Below are positions 43,809 to 53,398 of a stretch of DNA of 64,000 nucleotides, piece by piece. Below the pieces are notes generated by a model, which was not told the DNA's origin, searched no databases, and saw nothing but the letters and a program-made list of their open reading frames with translations. How positions within the stretch are numbered: the first letter of the stretch is position 1; every line of letters starts with the position of its first letter. Both the position numbers and the translations under genes were made by a program. The stretch comes from Serratia grimesii NBRC 13537 (lineage in GTDB: Bacteria; Pseudomonadota; Gammaproteobacteria; Enterobacterales; Enterobacteriaceae), in assembly GCF_001590905.1 (NCBI RefSeq), contig NZ_BCTT01000006.1:530909-594908 (forward strand), in the 5' to 3' direction.

Positions 43809-45122
43809 TTATCTACTGACCTGAGCGTTTTTTCTGGTGCTGTTCGCTGCCCAACCTTTTAGGGCGAAGATGAGCGCGGCGCACAGCAATGAGAACATTG
43901 CCAGCACGATCAAGCCTGCATGCGGGCTATTGAAGCGCAGTTCCGCCTCGGTCCGTATTAACGGCGCCAGGAAACTGAACAGTGCGCCCAATGTGGTGCA
44001 AAAGCCGATGCCAGCCGCCAGCGCAGGGCCTGAAAGGATCTGTGCCGGAAGAGTCCAGAATATCGGTTGCACTGCCAGAAAGCTGACGGCGCAAAAGCAC
44101 AGTGCAATAATGGCAAGAATCGGATCGGCATAGGAAGAGACAACCAATCCCAACGCGGCAATGACCATACAGCCGATAGCTATGGGTAAACGGCGGGCGG
44201 TTTTGCGGTCTGCATAACGCGGGATGTAATAGACCCCAAATGCAGACACTGCCCACGGGATCGCCGCTACCAATGATGCTTTAAACCCAATATTGGTGCC
44301 CATCAGTGAGGCCACTTGCGAGGGCAGGAAAAACAACAGGCCGTACACGCCGACCTGAATGGTGCCGTAAATAAAAGCCAGGTGCCAAACCTTGGTATTC
44401 CTCAGCGCATCTTTTACGCTGCTGGTCTCTGTATTTTTTTGCTCCAGGGCTAATTGTGACACTAACGCCTGCTTTTCTTCCGGAGTCAGATAACGTGCCT
44501 TAGCCGGGCTATCGTCAAGATAGAAATAGGCGAAGATCCCCAGGACTACGGCCGGCAATCCTTCCAGCACAAACATCCAGAACCAACCTGGCCGCCCCAG
44601 CACGCCGTGCATTTCGAGCAATGCACCAGAAATAGGCGAACCGAGAGTCAAGGCTGCGGGAACGCCGAGCACAAAGATACCTATTACAGAGGCCCGGATC
44701 TTGTTGGGGAAATAAATTGAAGCGAGCAATAAGATCCCGGGGTAGAAACCAGCCTCGGCCAACCCCAGCAGGAAGCGTAGGGCGATAAATTGATATTCGT
44801 TGCTGACGAAACCGGTGCAGGCCGATAGTCCACCCCATACCGCTGTGGTGGCGCTGAGCCAAACCTTCGCTCCCAATCTATTCATCATCAGGTTGGCAGG
44901 AATACCGAAGATGGCGTAAGCCGCGAAGAAAATCCCCGCACCCAAGGCAAAGGCGGATTGCGACAAGGCGATATCAATAGACATCGCGTCCTTGGCAAAA
45001 CCCACGTTCACGCGATCGATAAAGGCGACGAAATATAAAGAGAACATCAGGGGGATCAATCTGCGCCAGGTCTTCTTGATGGCTGAATTGAGCGCGGGAC
45101 TGGTGTAGGTCGTATTGTTCAC
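43809..45122 (-). CDS. MFS transporter of the anion:cation symporter family
   Basis: A 437-residue major-facilitator transporter with twelve hydrophobic helices. The N-terminal block IPLMFSLYFVAFIDRVNVGFA and the GLAEAGFYPGILLLASIYFPNKIRASVIG loop are typical of ACS-family carriers (phthalate, hexuronate, tartrate or galactonate importers). The GTG at 45122, with AGAGG 9 bases before it, is preferred. The frame is open 25 codons further upstream, but that segment contains a GC-rich inverted repeat (45157-45175) and has no family character. It stands alone; the substrate is unknown. Confidence 0.85.
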   Translation of the reverse strand: MNNTTYTSPALNSAIKKTWRRLIPLMFSLYFVAFIDRVNVGFAKDAMSIDIALSQSAFALGAGIFFAAYAIFGIPANLMMNRLGAKVWLSATTAVWGGLSACTGFVSNEYQFIALRFLLGLAEAGFYPGILLLASIYFPNKIRASVIGIFVLGVPAALTLGSPISGALLEMHGVLGRPGWFWMFVLEGLPAVVLGIFAYFYLDDSPAKARYLTPEEKQALVSQLALEQKNTETSSVKDALRNTKVWHLAFIYGTIQVGVYGLLFFLPSQVASLMGTNIGFKASLVAAIPWAVSAFGVYYIPRYADRKTARRLPIAIGCMVIAALGLVVSSYADPILAIIALCFCAVSFLAVQPIFWTLPAQILSGPALAAGIGFCTTLGALFSFLAPLIRTEAELRFNSPHAGLIVLAMFSLLCAALIFALKGWAANSTRKNAQVSR

Positions 45123-45521
45123 TGGGTTAAACCTCTCAAACAGGTTGAACGATTGGGGCCGGCGTAAGACCGGCCGCTTTCCTGCATCCATTGCCACTAC
45201 GGATCATTCGCCCTCGATTTTCAGGTTTCCCTAAAGGTCTAAAGGACTAATGGTCAGGCCTTTGTGGTCAAAAAAAACCGCGATGAACGCGATCCTGGCC
45301 GTGCGGTCACGGAAGATCTTTTTGTAGATACCAAAAATTGACAATTAATTAACTTAACGTTCACATGTGCGCGAGCGTGATTCAAGCCTGGTGATGAATA
45401 TCTGTGCGCGTAATCACCGAATGCCAAGCTTTGAATCATCACCGCGATGAATAAAGGTAAAGTTTGTTTTTCACAGGTAGAGTGACCCCATGAAATAGTT
45501 ACGCTAAAAAGAAAGGACGCT
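45123..45521. other. Intergenic region between MFS and ABM genes
   Basis: About 400 bp. It holds the inverted repeat GGCCGG-N7-CCGGCC at 45157-45175 and AT-rich promoter-like DNA; two divergent transcription units start from it. No gene or named operator was identified. Confidence 0.5.
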
Positions 45522-45821
45522 ATGCTAAAGGTGATTGCAGAAGATTTTATCAAGCTTGATTGTGTTGAAACGGTGATGCCGCTGTATCAGGAGCTGGTGG
45601 AGAAAACCCGGCATAAACCACTTTGCCTTTCCTATGAACTGTTCATTGATCATCAGGATCCGGGGCATTTTATTTTTGTTGAAGAGTGGCCTGATCGGGC
45701 CGCGCTGGATACTCATTGCCAAACTGAACATTTCAAACGATTAGTACCGTTGATCAATCAGCACCAAAGCAAACCTTGTAGCTTCATATTTATGCAGCCT
45801 TTCCCTTCCGTGGAACGTTAA
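45522..45821 (+). CDS. ABM-domain putative quinol monooxygenase
   Basis: A 99-residue antibiotic-biosynthesis-monooxygenase-like protein (YgiN-type dimeric ferredoxin-like fold). The hallmark segments are IAEDFIKLDCVETVMPLYQELVEKTRHKPLCLSYELF and IFVEEWPDRAALDTHCQTEHFKRLVPLINQ, including the conserved EEW and H-x-x-x-x-F region. AAAGGA lies at the right distance from the ATG. It is divergent from the MFS gene and may be co-controlled with it. Biochemical function in this family varies, so only the fold is secure. Confidence 0.87.
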   Translation: MLKVIAEDFIKLDCVETVMPLYQELVEKTRHKPLCLSYELFIDHQDPGHFIFVEEWPDRAALDTHCQTEHFKRLVPLINQHQSKPCSFIFMQPFPSVER

Positions 45822-45832
45822 AAGTCCAAAAA

Positions 45833-45850
45833 ATCCCCGCAGAGCGGGGT
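45833..45850 (-). terminator. Hairpin downstream of the ABM gene
   Basis: CCCCGC and GCGGGG pair around AGA. The T-rich side lies on the minus strand (GGGGATTTTTTGG), opposite to the ABM gene, so its direction of action is unclear. Confidence 0.5.
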
Positions 45851-45938
45851 CAATGGCTTCTCAAACACTGTCTTGTAGTGATTAAAAATTAGACGGCGAA
45901 TGATGACCATTCCCTAAGAATGCTCTTAAAAAATCCTG

Positions 45939-46175
45939 TTGTTACGTGAAGCATTACTGTCGGTGAACGATGAGGCGATCAAAGATGTTCTGACACCGCG
46001 TGAGAAGACAATCTTGCGTTGGTGTAGTGAAGGAAAAACCGCTGAAGAAACTGCCATGCTAATGGGGCTGAGTGAGCGGACAGTGAATTTTCATATTGGC
46101 AATTCGATTAAAAAACTCTCGGTAGCCAATAAAACCGCTGCGGCGGTGAAGGCCGTGTATTTACAGCTTATTTGA
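45939..46175 (+). pseudogene. HTH-only LuxR/SdiA-type fragment
   Basis: A 78-residue frame consisting of a LuxR-family HTH and little else (about residues 17-75, VLTPREKTILRWCSEGKTAEETAMLMGLSERTVNFHIGNSIKKL). The wording is closest to the C-terminal domain of acyl-homoserine-lactone receptors such as SdiA (LTKREKEILRW, TVNFH). The N-terminal ligand domain is absent, and upstream DNA offers only TTG or GTG starts with poor ribosome-binding sites. It is either the surviving end of a larger gene or a minimal DNA-binding protein. The HTH itself is intact. sdiA is missing from its usual place near yecF-uvrY in this window. Confidence 0.65.
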
Positions 46176-46352
46176 TCATATTTTAAATAATTATTCGGCT
46201 AGTTGTTAGAGCTGTGGTGTTTATATTTTGTTAAATAAGGAATTATCTTAACCAGTATTTACCGCCGATCACAAAAGCGTGAGAAAGCGGTTCACCCTTA
46301 TCTCTCTCGGCAGTACCCTGTAAGCACTACGGTTACATAGAAGGGATGTGAT

Positions 46353-46781
46353 ATGTACAAGACAATATTAGTGCCGATAGATATTGAAGAAGATCTGTTG
46401 ACCGAGCATGCGTTGAAGCATGTTGAGTATCTGGCGAACCTTTCTGGAGCCAAAGTGCATTTCCTTCATACGCTGCCGGATGCTTCGGCGTTCGTCACTG
46501 CGTATTCGTTTGGCATTAAAGAGTTTGAAAACCAGGCGGAAGTGAAGGCCATAGATAAGCTCAAGAAAATCATGTCGGAAATCGATATTCCGCTGGAACG
46601 TCTCGATTATACCGTCAGCTTCGGTTCGCCACGCGATCAGGTACTGGAACTGGCGGAAGAAATTGACGCTGATCTGATCATCATCGGTTCGCGCCGCCCA
46701 AGTGTGAAAACTTATCTGCTGGGTTCCAATGCTGCGGCCATTGTGCGACATGCCAACATTTCCGTTATGGTGGTCAGGTAA
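46353..46781 (+). CDS. Universal stress protein (UspF/UspG type)
   Basis: A 142-residue single-domain Usp. MYKTILVPIDIEEDLLTEHALKHVEYLANLSGAKVHFLHTLP is the first strand and helix. The ATP-binding motif G-2x-G-9x-G(S) region is present as IIGSRRPSVKTYLLGSNAAAIVRHANISVMVVR. It is most like E. coli UspF and UspG (144 and 142 residues), which bind ATP and affect fimbriae, adhesion and motility. The gene is alone, preceded by a good-looking GGGATGTG site and converging with the hydroxyproline-side reductase gene. Confidence 0.9.
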   Translation: MYKTILVPIDIEEDLLTEHALKHVEYLANLSGAKVHFLHTLPDASAFVTAYSFGIKEFENQAEVKAIDKLKKIMSEIDIPLERLDYTVSFGSPRDQVLELAEEIDADLIIIGSRRPSVKTYLLGSNAAAIVRHANISVMVVR

Positions 46782-46826
46782 CCTTTCTATTAAAGCCCGC
46801 AGTTCACTGCTGCGGGCCTGTGTCAT

Positions 46827-47840
46827 TCAGCGGCAGAGAGCCACAATTTCTTCATACAGCGTCTGTGGCAGGGTAATGCCATGCCGCTCGCTGTATTGTC
46901 GTTGCTGATAACGCCGTTCTCCTGGAATACGCGCTCCTTGCTCGTTCATATCAGCGAATAAAGCTTCCGCCCTGGCTAAATGGGCGACTTTGTCTGCACC
47001 CAGAAAACGATCGGGATCCATCGCGATAATAAGCTCACCACCGTAAGGCGATGAACCGGTCTGTTCATCATAGGCCAGCGACTCTTTACTGGTCATATCA
47101 CCAATCAATGGTCCTGCAAGCAGTTCTACCATCGCCGCCAACGCCGATCCTTTATGACCGCCAAAGGTCAGCATCGCGCCTTGCAACACACTGGCGGCAT
47201 CGGTAGAAGGTTCTCCCTGTTGGTCTATGCCCCAGCCTGGTGGTAGCGGCGTACCTGCGCGACGATGCAGTTCAATCTCCCCACGCGCCGCCGCACTGGT
47301 AGCCATATCAAAAATAAAGGGAGGGCGGTGTGGGCGAGGCCAACCGAAGGCGATAGGGTTAGTGCCAAACAATGGCCGGGTTCCACCGGCAGGAGTGACC
47401 CAGGCATGGCTAGGTGTACAGGCCAGCGCAACCAGCCCCTGATCGGTTAACGGTTCGATATCAGCCCATAGCGCGGAGTAATGCACACAGTGGTTAATGG
47501 CCAGCGCGGCTATGCCATTAGTTTGCACCTTGTCGATAAAGGTGGGCAGTGCCGTACGGTAGGCCAGCAACGAGAAAGCGTCGTGGGCGTTTACCCGCAA
47601 AATTCCTGGGGCCTGATCGATCAGCGTTGGGATGGCGTCGGCAGAGACTTTGCCGGCCCACAGCGAACGCACGCAGCCGAGTACGCGGTACAAGCCGTGT
47701 GAAGCGCAGCCGTCGCGTTCACCGGCAGTGACATTTTGCGCGACCGCATCGGCATGCTCTGTGCTGAAGCCGTTGCTGCGCAATGCGCGCAGCGCAAGAT
47801 CATAGGCTTCGTTCAGCGACAGGTGTTGGGTTTGCGTCAT
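46827..47840 (-). CDS. Ldh_2-family imino-acid (pyrroline-2-carboxylate) reductase
   Basis: A 337-residue NAD(P)H-dependent oxidoreductase of the malate/L-lactate dehydrogenase-like family, whose members include delta1-pyrroline-2-carboxylate and delta1-piperideine-2-carboxylate reductases. HxxG around CASHGLYRVLG, the LAINHCVHYSALW loop, GTNPIAFGWPRP and FDMATSAAARGEIELHRRAG are conserved. It is the last gene of a four-gene operon for hydroxyproline breakdown. By context it may recycle pyrroline-2-carboxylate to proline, for example from 3-hydroxyproline dehydration or D-proline oxidation. GGAGGAG is well placed before the ATG. Confidence 0.83.
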   Translation of the reverse strand: MTQTQHLSLNEAYDLALRALRSNGFSTEHADAVAQNVTAGERDGCASHGLYRVLGCVRSLWAGKVSADAIPTLIDQAPGILRVNAHDAFSLLAYRTALPTFIDKVQTNGIAALAINHCVHYSALWADIEPLTDQGLVALACTPSHAWVTPAGGTRPLFGTNPIAFGWPRPHRPPFIFDMATSAAARGEIELHRRAGTPLPPGWGIDQQGEPSTDAASVLQGAMLTFGGHKGSALAAMVELLAGPLIGDMTSKESLAYDEQTGSSPYGGELIIAMDPDRFLGADKVAHLARAEALFADMNEQGARIPGERRYQQRQYSERHGITLPQTLYEEIVALCR

Positions 47841-47858
47841 CAGATATCTCCTCCGCAG

Positions 47859-49424
47859 TTACTCTTCTTCATCGCCGGTAAAATTCGCCTGAGGTAAACA
47901 GGTATAGGCACCCCAGTAATAGATCACTAACGCAATGACCGCCACTGTGAGGGTGTCCCACGGGTGGCCGATAGCGTTGATACCGCCAAAACTACCGAGA
48001 TAGGACGTGATAATAATCAGCGCATAGAAGGCGATCAGCCACAGTGAGGACCAAACTTGTTGCTTCAGGCTGACGGCGTGGGTTGGCACTTTGTTTTTGA
48101 ACAGGATATAGACCACAAACATCAGGATTTGCAGACCGAGCAGCCAGGAAACCGTGTTCCAGCCGGACCAGTAGACGATTAACGCCGAGATGATAAAAGA
48201 TACCGGGCCAAGCACGCAGAACCCACGCACGAAGAAGGGGCGCGGCAGATCAGGTGCATTGCGGCGTAGACCCGCAGCGGTAACAGGCGCAATGGCGTAA
48301 CTCAGTACCAGTGCGGCGGACACCACGCCGATCAGCTTTTCCCAAGAGGGGAAAGGCAGCGTCCAGAAGATTGAGAGTGCAAATGTCAGCCACAGCGCAG
48401 GGCGTGGGATACCGGACTCACCGTCGACACGGGTAAAGATCTTAAAGAAAGTACCGGCGCGCGCCCAGCCGTACACCACACGCGGCGTGGCATTCATATA
48501 AATGTTGCCGGTGCCGCTCGGCGAGATAATCGCGTCACTTACCACCAGAAATGCCAACCAGCCCATACCCAACGTGATAGCGATATCCCGGTAGGGCAGT
48601 GAAAATTGCTGGCTGATGCCGGCCCAGCCACCGCTTAGCATTTCGCTGGGAATACTGCCGAGGAAGGCCACCTGGAGCAGCACATAAATAATCGTGGACA
48701 ACACCACCGACAGGATCAGTGCAATAGGAATGGTGCGTTGTGGATTTTGTACTTCGCTGGCGACCGAGATAATCGGTGTCAGGCCCAAATAGGCGAAAAT
48801 AATGCCGCCGGCTGAAATGGCCGCTTCCACCCCGGCGGAGCCGAAGGGCGCAAACCCCTGGCTGTGCAGGTTTTCAGGTTTGAAGAAGCTGAACAGCACT
48901 ACGATAACCAACAGCGGCACCACGAATTTGATCACGCTGATCAAATTGTTGGATTTCGCAAAGGTTTTGACACTGTAGTAGTTCAGGGCGAAGAAAAAAC
49001 ACAGCAACACTAACTGGACCAGCCAGCCGATCAACGTCGGGTTGCCCGAGCCGGGTTGGCTCAGAAAAGGAAACCAGGCGGCGGCGTATTGGCGGGCAGC
49101 GACAATCTCTATCGATATTAGGCTGGAGAACGCGATAAGGGTAATAAACCCCAGTAAATAGCCCATCAGTTCCCCGTGTGAGAACACCGGGTAACGAATA
49201 ATGCCGCCAGCGCGTGGAAGTGCGGCACCGAGTTCACAATAAACAATCCCGAGCAGTAAGACGGCCAGGCCACCTATCAGCCAGGAGTAGATACCGGCTG
49301 GGCCGGCGATGGAGGAGACGTGGCTGGCGGCGAACAGCCAGCCTGAACCAAATATTGCGCCCAGGCCGATAAACGTTAAATCGGTGAGCGTAAGCTGCTT
49401 CTTGAATTTGCCTTGGGTTGTCAT
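47859..49424 (-). CDS. APC-family amino-acid permease
   Basis: A 521-residue amino-acid/polyamine/organocation permease with about twelve to fourteen membrane helices. The N-terminal LTDLTFIGLGAIFGSGWLFAASHVSSIAGPAGIYSWLIGGLAVLLLGIVYCELGAALPRAGGI is the canonical first helix and loop. It lies inside the hydroxyproline operon, between the semialdehyde dehydrogenase (44 bp upstream) and the reductase (18 bp downstream), so the likely cargo is hydroxyproline. That assignment is from context; the family also carries other amino acids. Confidence 0.85.
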   Translation of the reverse strand: MTTQGKFKKQLTLTDLTFIGLGAIFGSGWLFAASHVSSIAGPAGIYSWLIGGLAVLLLGIVYCELGAALPRAGGIIRYPVFSHGELMGYLLGFITLIAFSSLISIEIVAARQYAAAWFPFLSQPGSGNPTLIGWLVQLVLLCFFFALNYYSVKTFAKSNNLISVIKFVVPLLVIVVLFSFFKPENLHSQGFAPFGSAGVEAAISAGGIIFAYLGLTPIISVASEVQNPQRTIPIALILSVVLSTIIYVLLQVAFLGSIPSEMLSGGWAGISQQFSLPYRDIAITLGMGWLAFLVVSDAIISPSGTGNIYMNATPRVVYGWARAGTFFKIFTRVDGESGIPRPALWLTFALSIFWTLPFPSWEKLIGVVSAALVLSYAIAPVTAAGLRRNAPDLPRPFFVRGFCVLGPVSFIISALIVYWSGWNTVSWLLGLQILMFVVYILFKNKVPTHAVSLKQQVWSSLWLIAFYALIIITSYLGSFGGINAIGHPWDTLTVAVIALVIYYWGAYTCLPQANFTGDEEE

Positions 49425-49468
49425 GGGTTTACCCTTTTGTTATTAGGTGGCATGCAGATGCGGCCTGG

Positions 49469-51079
49469 CTAGTTGTTGGCAGATGAGTGGATTGGGTCAC
49501 GAGTGTAGCTACCGTTAACCAGCCGCAGCAGGCCAAGCGGATTACTGTCTTGCAACGGCGGTGGTAGCAGTGCTGCCGGATAATTCTGTAAGCAAACCGG
49601 GCGCAGGAAGCGTTCAATAGCCAGCGTGCCCACTGAGGTGCCGCGTGCATCGCTGGTGGCTGGATAAGGGCCGCCGTGCACCATGGCATCACACACTTCT
49701 ACCCCGGTCGGATAGCCGTTAAACAGTACACGCCCCGCTTTGCGAGTCAGCTGTTGGGCCAGCGGTGCCGCGTCATTTAAATCGTCTTCGTCGGTCAGTA
49801 AGGTGGCGGTTAATTGCCCTTGCAGGCTATCCAGCGCGCTCATCAGTTGCTGGTTATTTTCCACCGTCACCAAAATGGCCACGGGGCCAAACACTTCTTC
49901 CTGCAATAGCGGGTTTCCGCTGAGCAGCAAGTTGATGTCGGCCTGGTACAGTTGCGGCGCAGCCAGATAAGGGTGTTCTTCACGGTTACCGGCAAGATGG
50001 CGAATACCTGTTTGTTTTTCTAGTGCAGCCAACCCGCTGCGGAAATGTGTCAGTGTGCCGGTGTTCAGCATTGCCTGTGGCGTGGCAGCGTTCACCTTCA
50101 AGGCGATATCTTGGACAAATTGGTCAAATGCTTCACCACGCTGGACGATGATCAACCCAGGTTTGGTGCAAAACTGTCCACTGCCCAAGGTGAAAGAGGC
50201 GACCAGTTCGTGTGCAATCTGCTGTCCACGGCGGGCTAACGCTTGTGGCATAACGATCAGTGGGTTGATGCTCGACATCTCGGCAAATACCGGGATAGGG
50301 TGCGGCCGGCGCATAGCGAGATCGAACAAGGCTCTTCCCCCACGTAACGAGCCGGTAAAGCCCACCGCCTGAATTACGGGGTGCTGGACCAGATCGGCAC
50401 CGATACGATCGCCGTAAATCATGTTGAAGACGCCAGCCGGGATGTTTTGCTGTTCTCTTGCCCGCTCAATTGCCTGTGCAGTCAATTCGGCAGTGATCAT
50501 ATGGCTGCTGTGCGCTTTGAACACCACCGGGCAACCTGCAGCGAGTGCGGCGGCGGTATCCCCACCTGCCGTGGAGAATGCCAGAGGAAAATTACTGGCA
50601 CCAAATACGGCGACTGGGCCGATAGCAGTGCGATATTGCCGTAGATCTGGGCGTGGCAACGGTGTTCGCTGCGGCAATGCGCTGTCTATGCGCACGCCAT
50701 GTACATCCCCTCGGCGTAACAAGGTGGCAAATAGCCGCATCTGACCACTGGTTCTGGCTCGCTCGCCACTAAGACGCGCGAATGGCAACGCGGTTTCCTG
50801 CATGGCGAAGTTGAAGAAATCTTCACTCAGGGCATCCAATTGGTCGGCAATAGCCTCGAGAAAATCGGCGCGGCGTTCGGCGCTGAGTTGTGAATAAGCC
50901 GTGAATGCTTGTGCGGCAGCATCAGCGGCTGCGGCAGCTTCTGTGGCACTGGCTGAGAAAAAAGTGTGACCAGTCGGCAGACCGTTATCAGCACGCAGGC
51001 TGACAAGATCGGCCTCGCCGCTGGCGTGGCGCTGGCCGCCGATAAACTGTCGACCACTGATGGTATAGGCGTTGGGCAT
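49469..51079 (-). CDS. Alpha-ketoglutarate semialdehyde dehydrogenase
   Basis: A 536-residue aldehyde dehydrogenase that oxidises 2,5-dioxopentanoate to 2-oxoglutarate, the last step of hydroxyproline breakdown. The general base E267 lies in FAEMSSINP, the catalytic C304 lies in GSGQFCTKPG, and the cofactor-region GPVAVFGASNFPLAFSTAGGDTAAALAAGCPVVFKAH is present. The sequence falls in the longer, type II/III KGSADH class rather than in the generic 490-residue group. GAGGG is close to the ATG. The gene lies 61 bp after the DapA-like deaminase and 44 bp before the permease. Confidence 0.9.
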   Translation of the reverse strand: MPNAYTISGRQFIGGQRHASGEADLVSLRADNGLPTGHTFFSASATEAAAAADAAAQAFTAYSQLSAERRADFLEAIADQLDALSEDFFNFAMQETALPFARLSGERARTSGQMRLFATLLRRGDVHGVRIDSALPQRTPLPRPDLRQYRTAIGPVAVFGASNFPLAFSTAGGDTAAALAAGCPVVFKAHSSHMITAELTAQAIERAREQQNIPAGVFNMIYGDRIGADLVQHPVIQAVGFTGSLRGGRALFDLAMRRPHPIPVFAEMSSINPLIVMPQALARRGQQIAHELVASFTLGSGQFCTKPGLIIVQRGEAFDQFVQDIALKVNAATPQAMLNTGTLTHFRSGLAALEKQTGIRHLAGNREEHPYLAAPQLYQADINLLLSGNPLLQEEVFGPVAILVTVENNQQLMSALDSLQGQLTATLLTDEDDLNDAAPLAQQLTRKAGRVLFNGYPTGVEVCDAMVHGGPYPATSDARGTSVGTLAIERFLRPVCLQNYPAALLPPPLQDSNPLGLLRLVNGSYTRDPIHSSANN

Positions 51080-51140
51080 GGGTTCCCTCGTTTAGCAAGT
51101 GGTTAGGCCCGGCAGTGAGCCGGGCGAGCGAGTGTGGCGA

Positions 51141-52061
51141 TTAGAGGCCGACGTCCGGCAATGCCGGACGGTTTGCCAGCGCTTTTTTGACCACTGCAGT
51201 GACGTCGGCAAGCGTATCGCCTTGCAGCGCTAAACGTGGTGGGCGGGTAACTGCGCTGCCACGGCCCACTAGCTCTTCACACAACTTGATGCACTGCACC
51301 AAATCTGGTCGCGCATCCAGGTGCAACAACGGCATAAACCAGCTGTACAGCGCCAGCGCTTCCTCAAAGCGTTTTTGCTTCGCCAGGCGGAACAGCGTTT
51401 CGCCTTCACGTGGGAAGGCGTTAGACATTCCGGAGATCCACCCTTCGGCACCGACAGCGATGCTTTCCAGTACGACGTCATCCAATCCAGCGAACAACAC
51501 AAAGCGGTCGCCTACCTCATTACGCAAATCGATAAAGCGACGGGTATCACCAGAAGAGTCTTTAAAGCACACAATATTTTCGCAGTCGACCAGCGACGTC
51601 AGGATGTCGGGTGTCACGTCGTTTTTATAAATAGGGGGATTGTTGTAGACCATGATCGGCAGATCGGTGGCGGTGGCAACGCTGCGAAAATGTGTGGCGG
51701 TTTCATGGGGTTTGGCAGAGTAGACCAATGCCGGCATGACCATAATGCCGTCGACGCCGACCTTCTGAGCTTCACGCGCCATATTTTGTGCAAAGGCGGT
51801 GGTGAATTCGGCGATGCCGGCAATGACGGGCACTTTGCCCTGTGCAGCATCACGTGCGACTTCAATGACTGACAGTTTTTCCTGCATTGTCAGCGACGTA
51901 TTTTCGCCAACGGTGCCGCAGACCACCAGCCCCGAAACGCCGTCCTTGACCAGGTTTTTGATCACCGTATGAGTGGCGTCGAGATCCAAAGAAAAGTCGC
52001 TGCGGAACTGAGTGCTGACCGCCGGGAATACGCCGCTCCAGCTAATGGCTTTATGGCTCAT
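51141..52061 (-). CDS. DapA-family pyrroline-4-hydroxy-2-carboxylate deaminase
   Basis: A 306-residue class I aldolase-like enzyme of the DHDPS/NAL superfamily. The Schiff-base lysine K167 (IVCFKDSSGD) and the active-site tyrosine Y139 (MVYNNPP) are present, with GTVGENTSLTMQEK as the binding loop. In D-hydroxyproline degradation this family deaminates and dehydrates pyrroline-4-hydroxy-2-carboxylate to 2-oxoglutarate semialdehyde, which the next gene oxidises. The ATG at 52061 is chosen because AGGA lies 9 bases before it; the TTG seven codons upstream is not. First gene of the minus-strand operon. Confidence 0.87.
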   Translation of the reverse strand: MSHKAISWSGVFPAVSTQFRSDFSLDLDATHTVIKNLVKDGVSGLVVCGTVGENTSLTMQEKLSVIEVARDAAQGKVPVIAGIAEFTTAFAQNMAREAQKVGVDGIMVMPALVYSAKPHETATHFRSVATATDLPIMVYNNPPIYKNDVTPDILTSLVDCENIVCFKDSSGDTRRFIDLRNEVGDRFVLFAGLDDVVLESIAVGAEGWISGMSNAFPREGETLFRLAKQKRFEEALALYSWFMPLLHLDARPDLVQCIKLCEELVGRGSAVTRPPRLALQGDTLADVTAVVKKALANRPALPDVGL

Positions 52062-52269
52062 AGTGTTTGTCCTGTCGTCCAAGTTTGTTAATCAATGGTG
52101 AATTATTGGTAAAATCCAATCACAGATTGACGTGTATTGTTCGCAGGGGCTTGACGGTTTTCGCCGAATGCCATGACGAAATTGGCACAGTGGTGCAGAG
52201 TCTCAGGCGAAGAAAACCCTGACCTTCGAAGCGCCAAAAAGAAATGTATTGGTAATTTAAATCAGTGGG

Positions 52270-53115
52270 TTATGGCGTAAGTGTGATGCGGAAATCACGT
52301 GGTGTAGAGCCGGTCATCGCCTTGAACTGGCGGCTGAATGCGCTGTGATCGGTGTAGCCGCACTGCAAGGCTATGTCGGTAATGGGCAGATCACTGGCCA
52401 GCAGTTCGGTGGCTTTTTCCAGACGTACTTTGTGGATCATCTGGCGTGGTGTGAGATGAAAAATGCGTTTGCAGTAACGTTCGATCTGCGCCACAGAAAG
52501 CGCAGTGAGCGCCGTCAGTTCCTCGAGAGCAATTGGGCGAGCGTAATGCTGACGAATGTATACGTCGATGGCGGCAAGCCGTTGATAGGCAGGGTGATTA
52601 GCTTTGGCCTCCTGAAGATCATGCGAGATGCCCGCCATGCCGATGATTTTGCCCTGAGTATCGTACAGCGCCAGCTTTTGTGTCAGGCACCAGCCGGTTT
52701 CACGACCACTGTAAAGGTGCATTTCCAGCTGATCCTGGATCATCACTCCGTGGAGCAGTACACGGCGATCCTGTTCGGTATAACCCGAACCGAGCTGGGC
52801 TGGGAACACGTCCGCCGAGGTTTTACCCAGCAGCGGTGTGACGGTTTTAAATCCGCAACGTTTAGCCAGTGTCAGGTTGGCCAACAGGTAACGTGCCTGC
52901 ACATCTTTGATAAAGAAGACAACGTTGGGAATGGCGTTGAGCAGCGGCACGATCAGCGCCAGTGAGTTGAGCAGGTCATGCAGGGTGTTCGGGCGCTGTT
53001 GTGCCAGGCCGTCGCACCAGCGAGAGAGTTGCTCAATGGCAAAAACGTCATCTTCCTGTTCATCAAGAACTGGCCGGGGAGCAGTAATAACCTGATGGTC
53101 TTGGGCTAATCGCAT
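52270..53115 (-). CDS. AraC-family regulator with PAS domain
   Basis: A 281-residue regulator. The central PAS-like sensor (about residues 60-170, PNVVFFIKDVQARYLLANLTLAKRCGF... AGISHDLQEAK) is followed by a C-terminal AraC/XylS double helix-turn-helix (about 183-278, IDVYIRQHYARPIALEELTALTALSVAQIERYCKRIFHLTPRQMIHKVRLEKATELLASDLPITDIALQCGYTDHSAFSRQFK). AAGG is 8 bases before the ATG; 24 earlier codons are rejected. It stands between the two arms of the hydroxyproline cluster, 208 bp from the deaminase gene and 283 bp from the divergent epimerase gene, so it very likely activates both. The ligand is presumably a pathway intermediate. Confidence 0.88.
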   Translation of the reverse strand: MRLAQDHQVITAPRPVLDEQEDDVFAIEQLSRWCDGLAQQRPNTLHDLLNSLALIVPLLNAIPNVVFFIKDVQARYLLANLTLAKRCGFKTVTPLLGKTSADVFPAQLGSGYTEQDRRVLLHGVMIQDQLEMHLYSGRETGWCLTQKLALYDTQGKIIGMAGISHDLQEAKANHPAYQRLAAIDVYIRQHYARPIALEELTALTALSVAQIERYCKRIFHLTPRQMIHKVRLEKATELLASDLPITDIALQCGYTDHSAFSRQFKAMTGSTPRDFRITLTP

Positions 53116-53398
53116 AGCAATACCTTTTCCCGTTGAGTGACTCAAATCTGAGGCGGCCGGACAGGCCGTTTTGAAGCGCTTAATCAATATTAACTTTCTT
53201 ATAACTTTTCAAGCGTAGCTGCCAATTATGCGGATCACCGCATACTTTTGTGCAGTGCTGAACGGGGATCCGGTTAAATGCCAAGGCGAGAATTGTGCTG
53301 ATTTCTGCATTCCCTGCGCCGAAATGCATCAAGCCGTCGTCAGCATATTCGGTCAGGCTAACTCCATCGGTAACATTTCATTAACCCAGGAGACCCCG

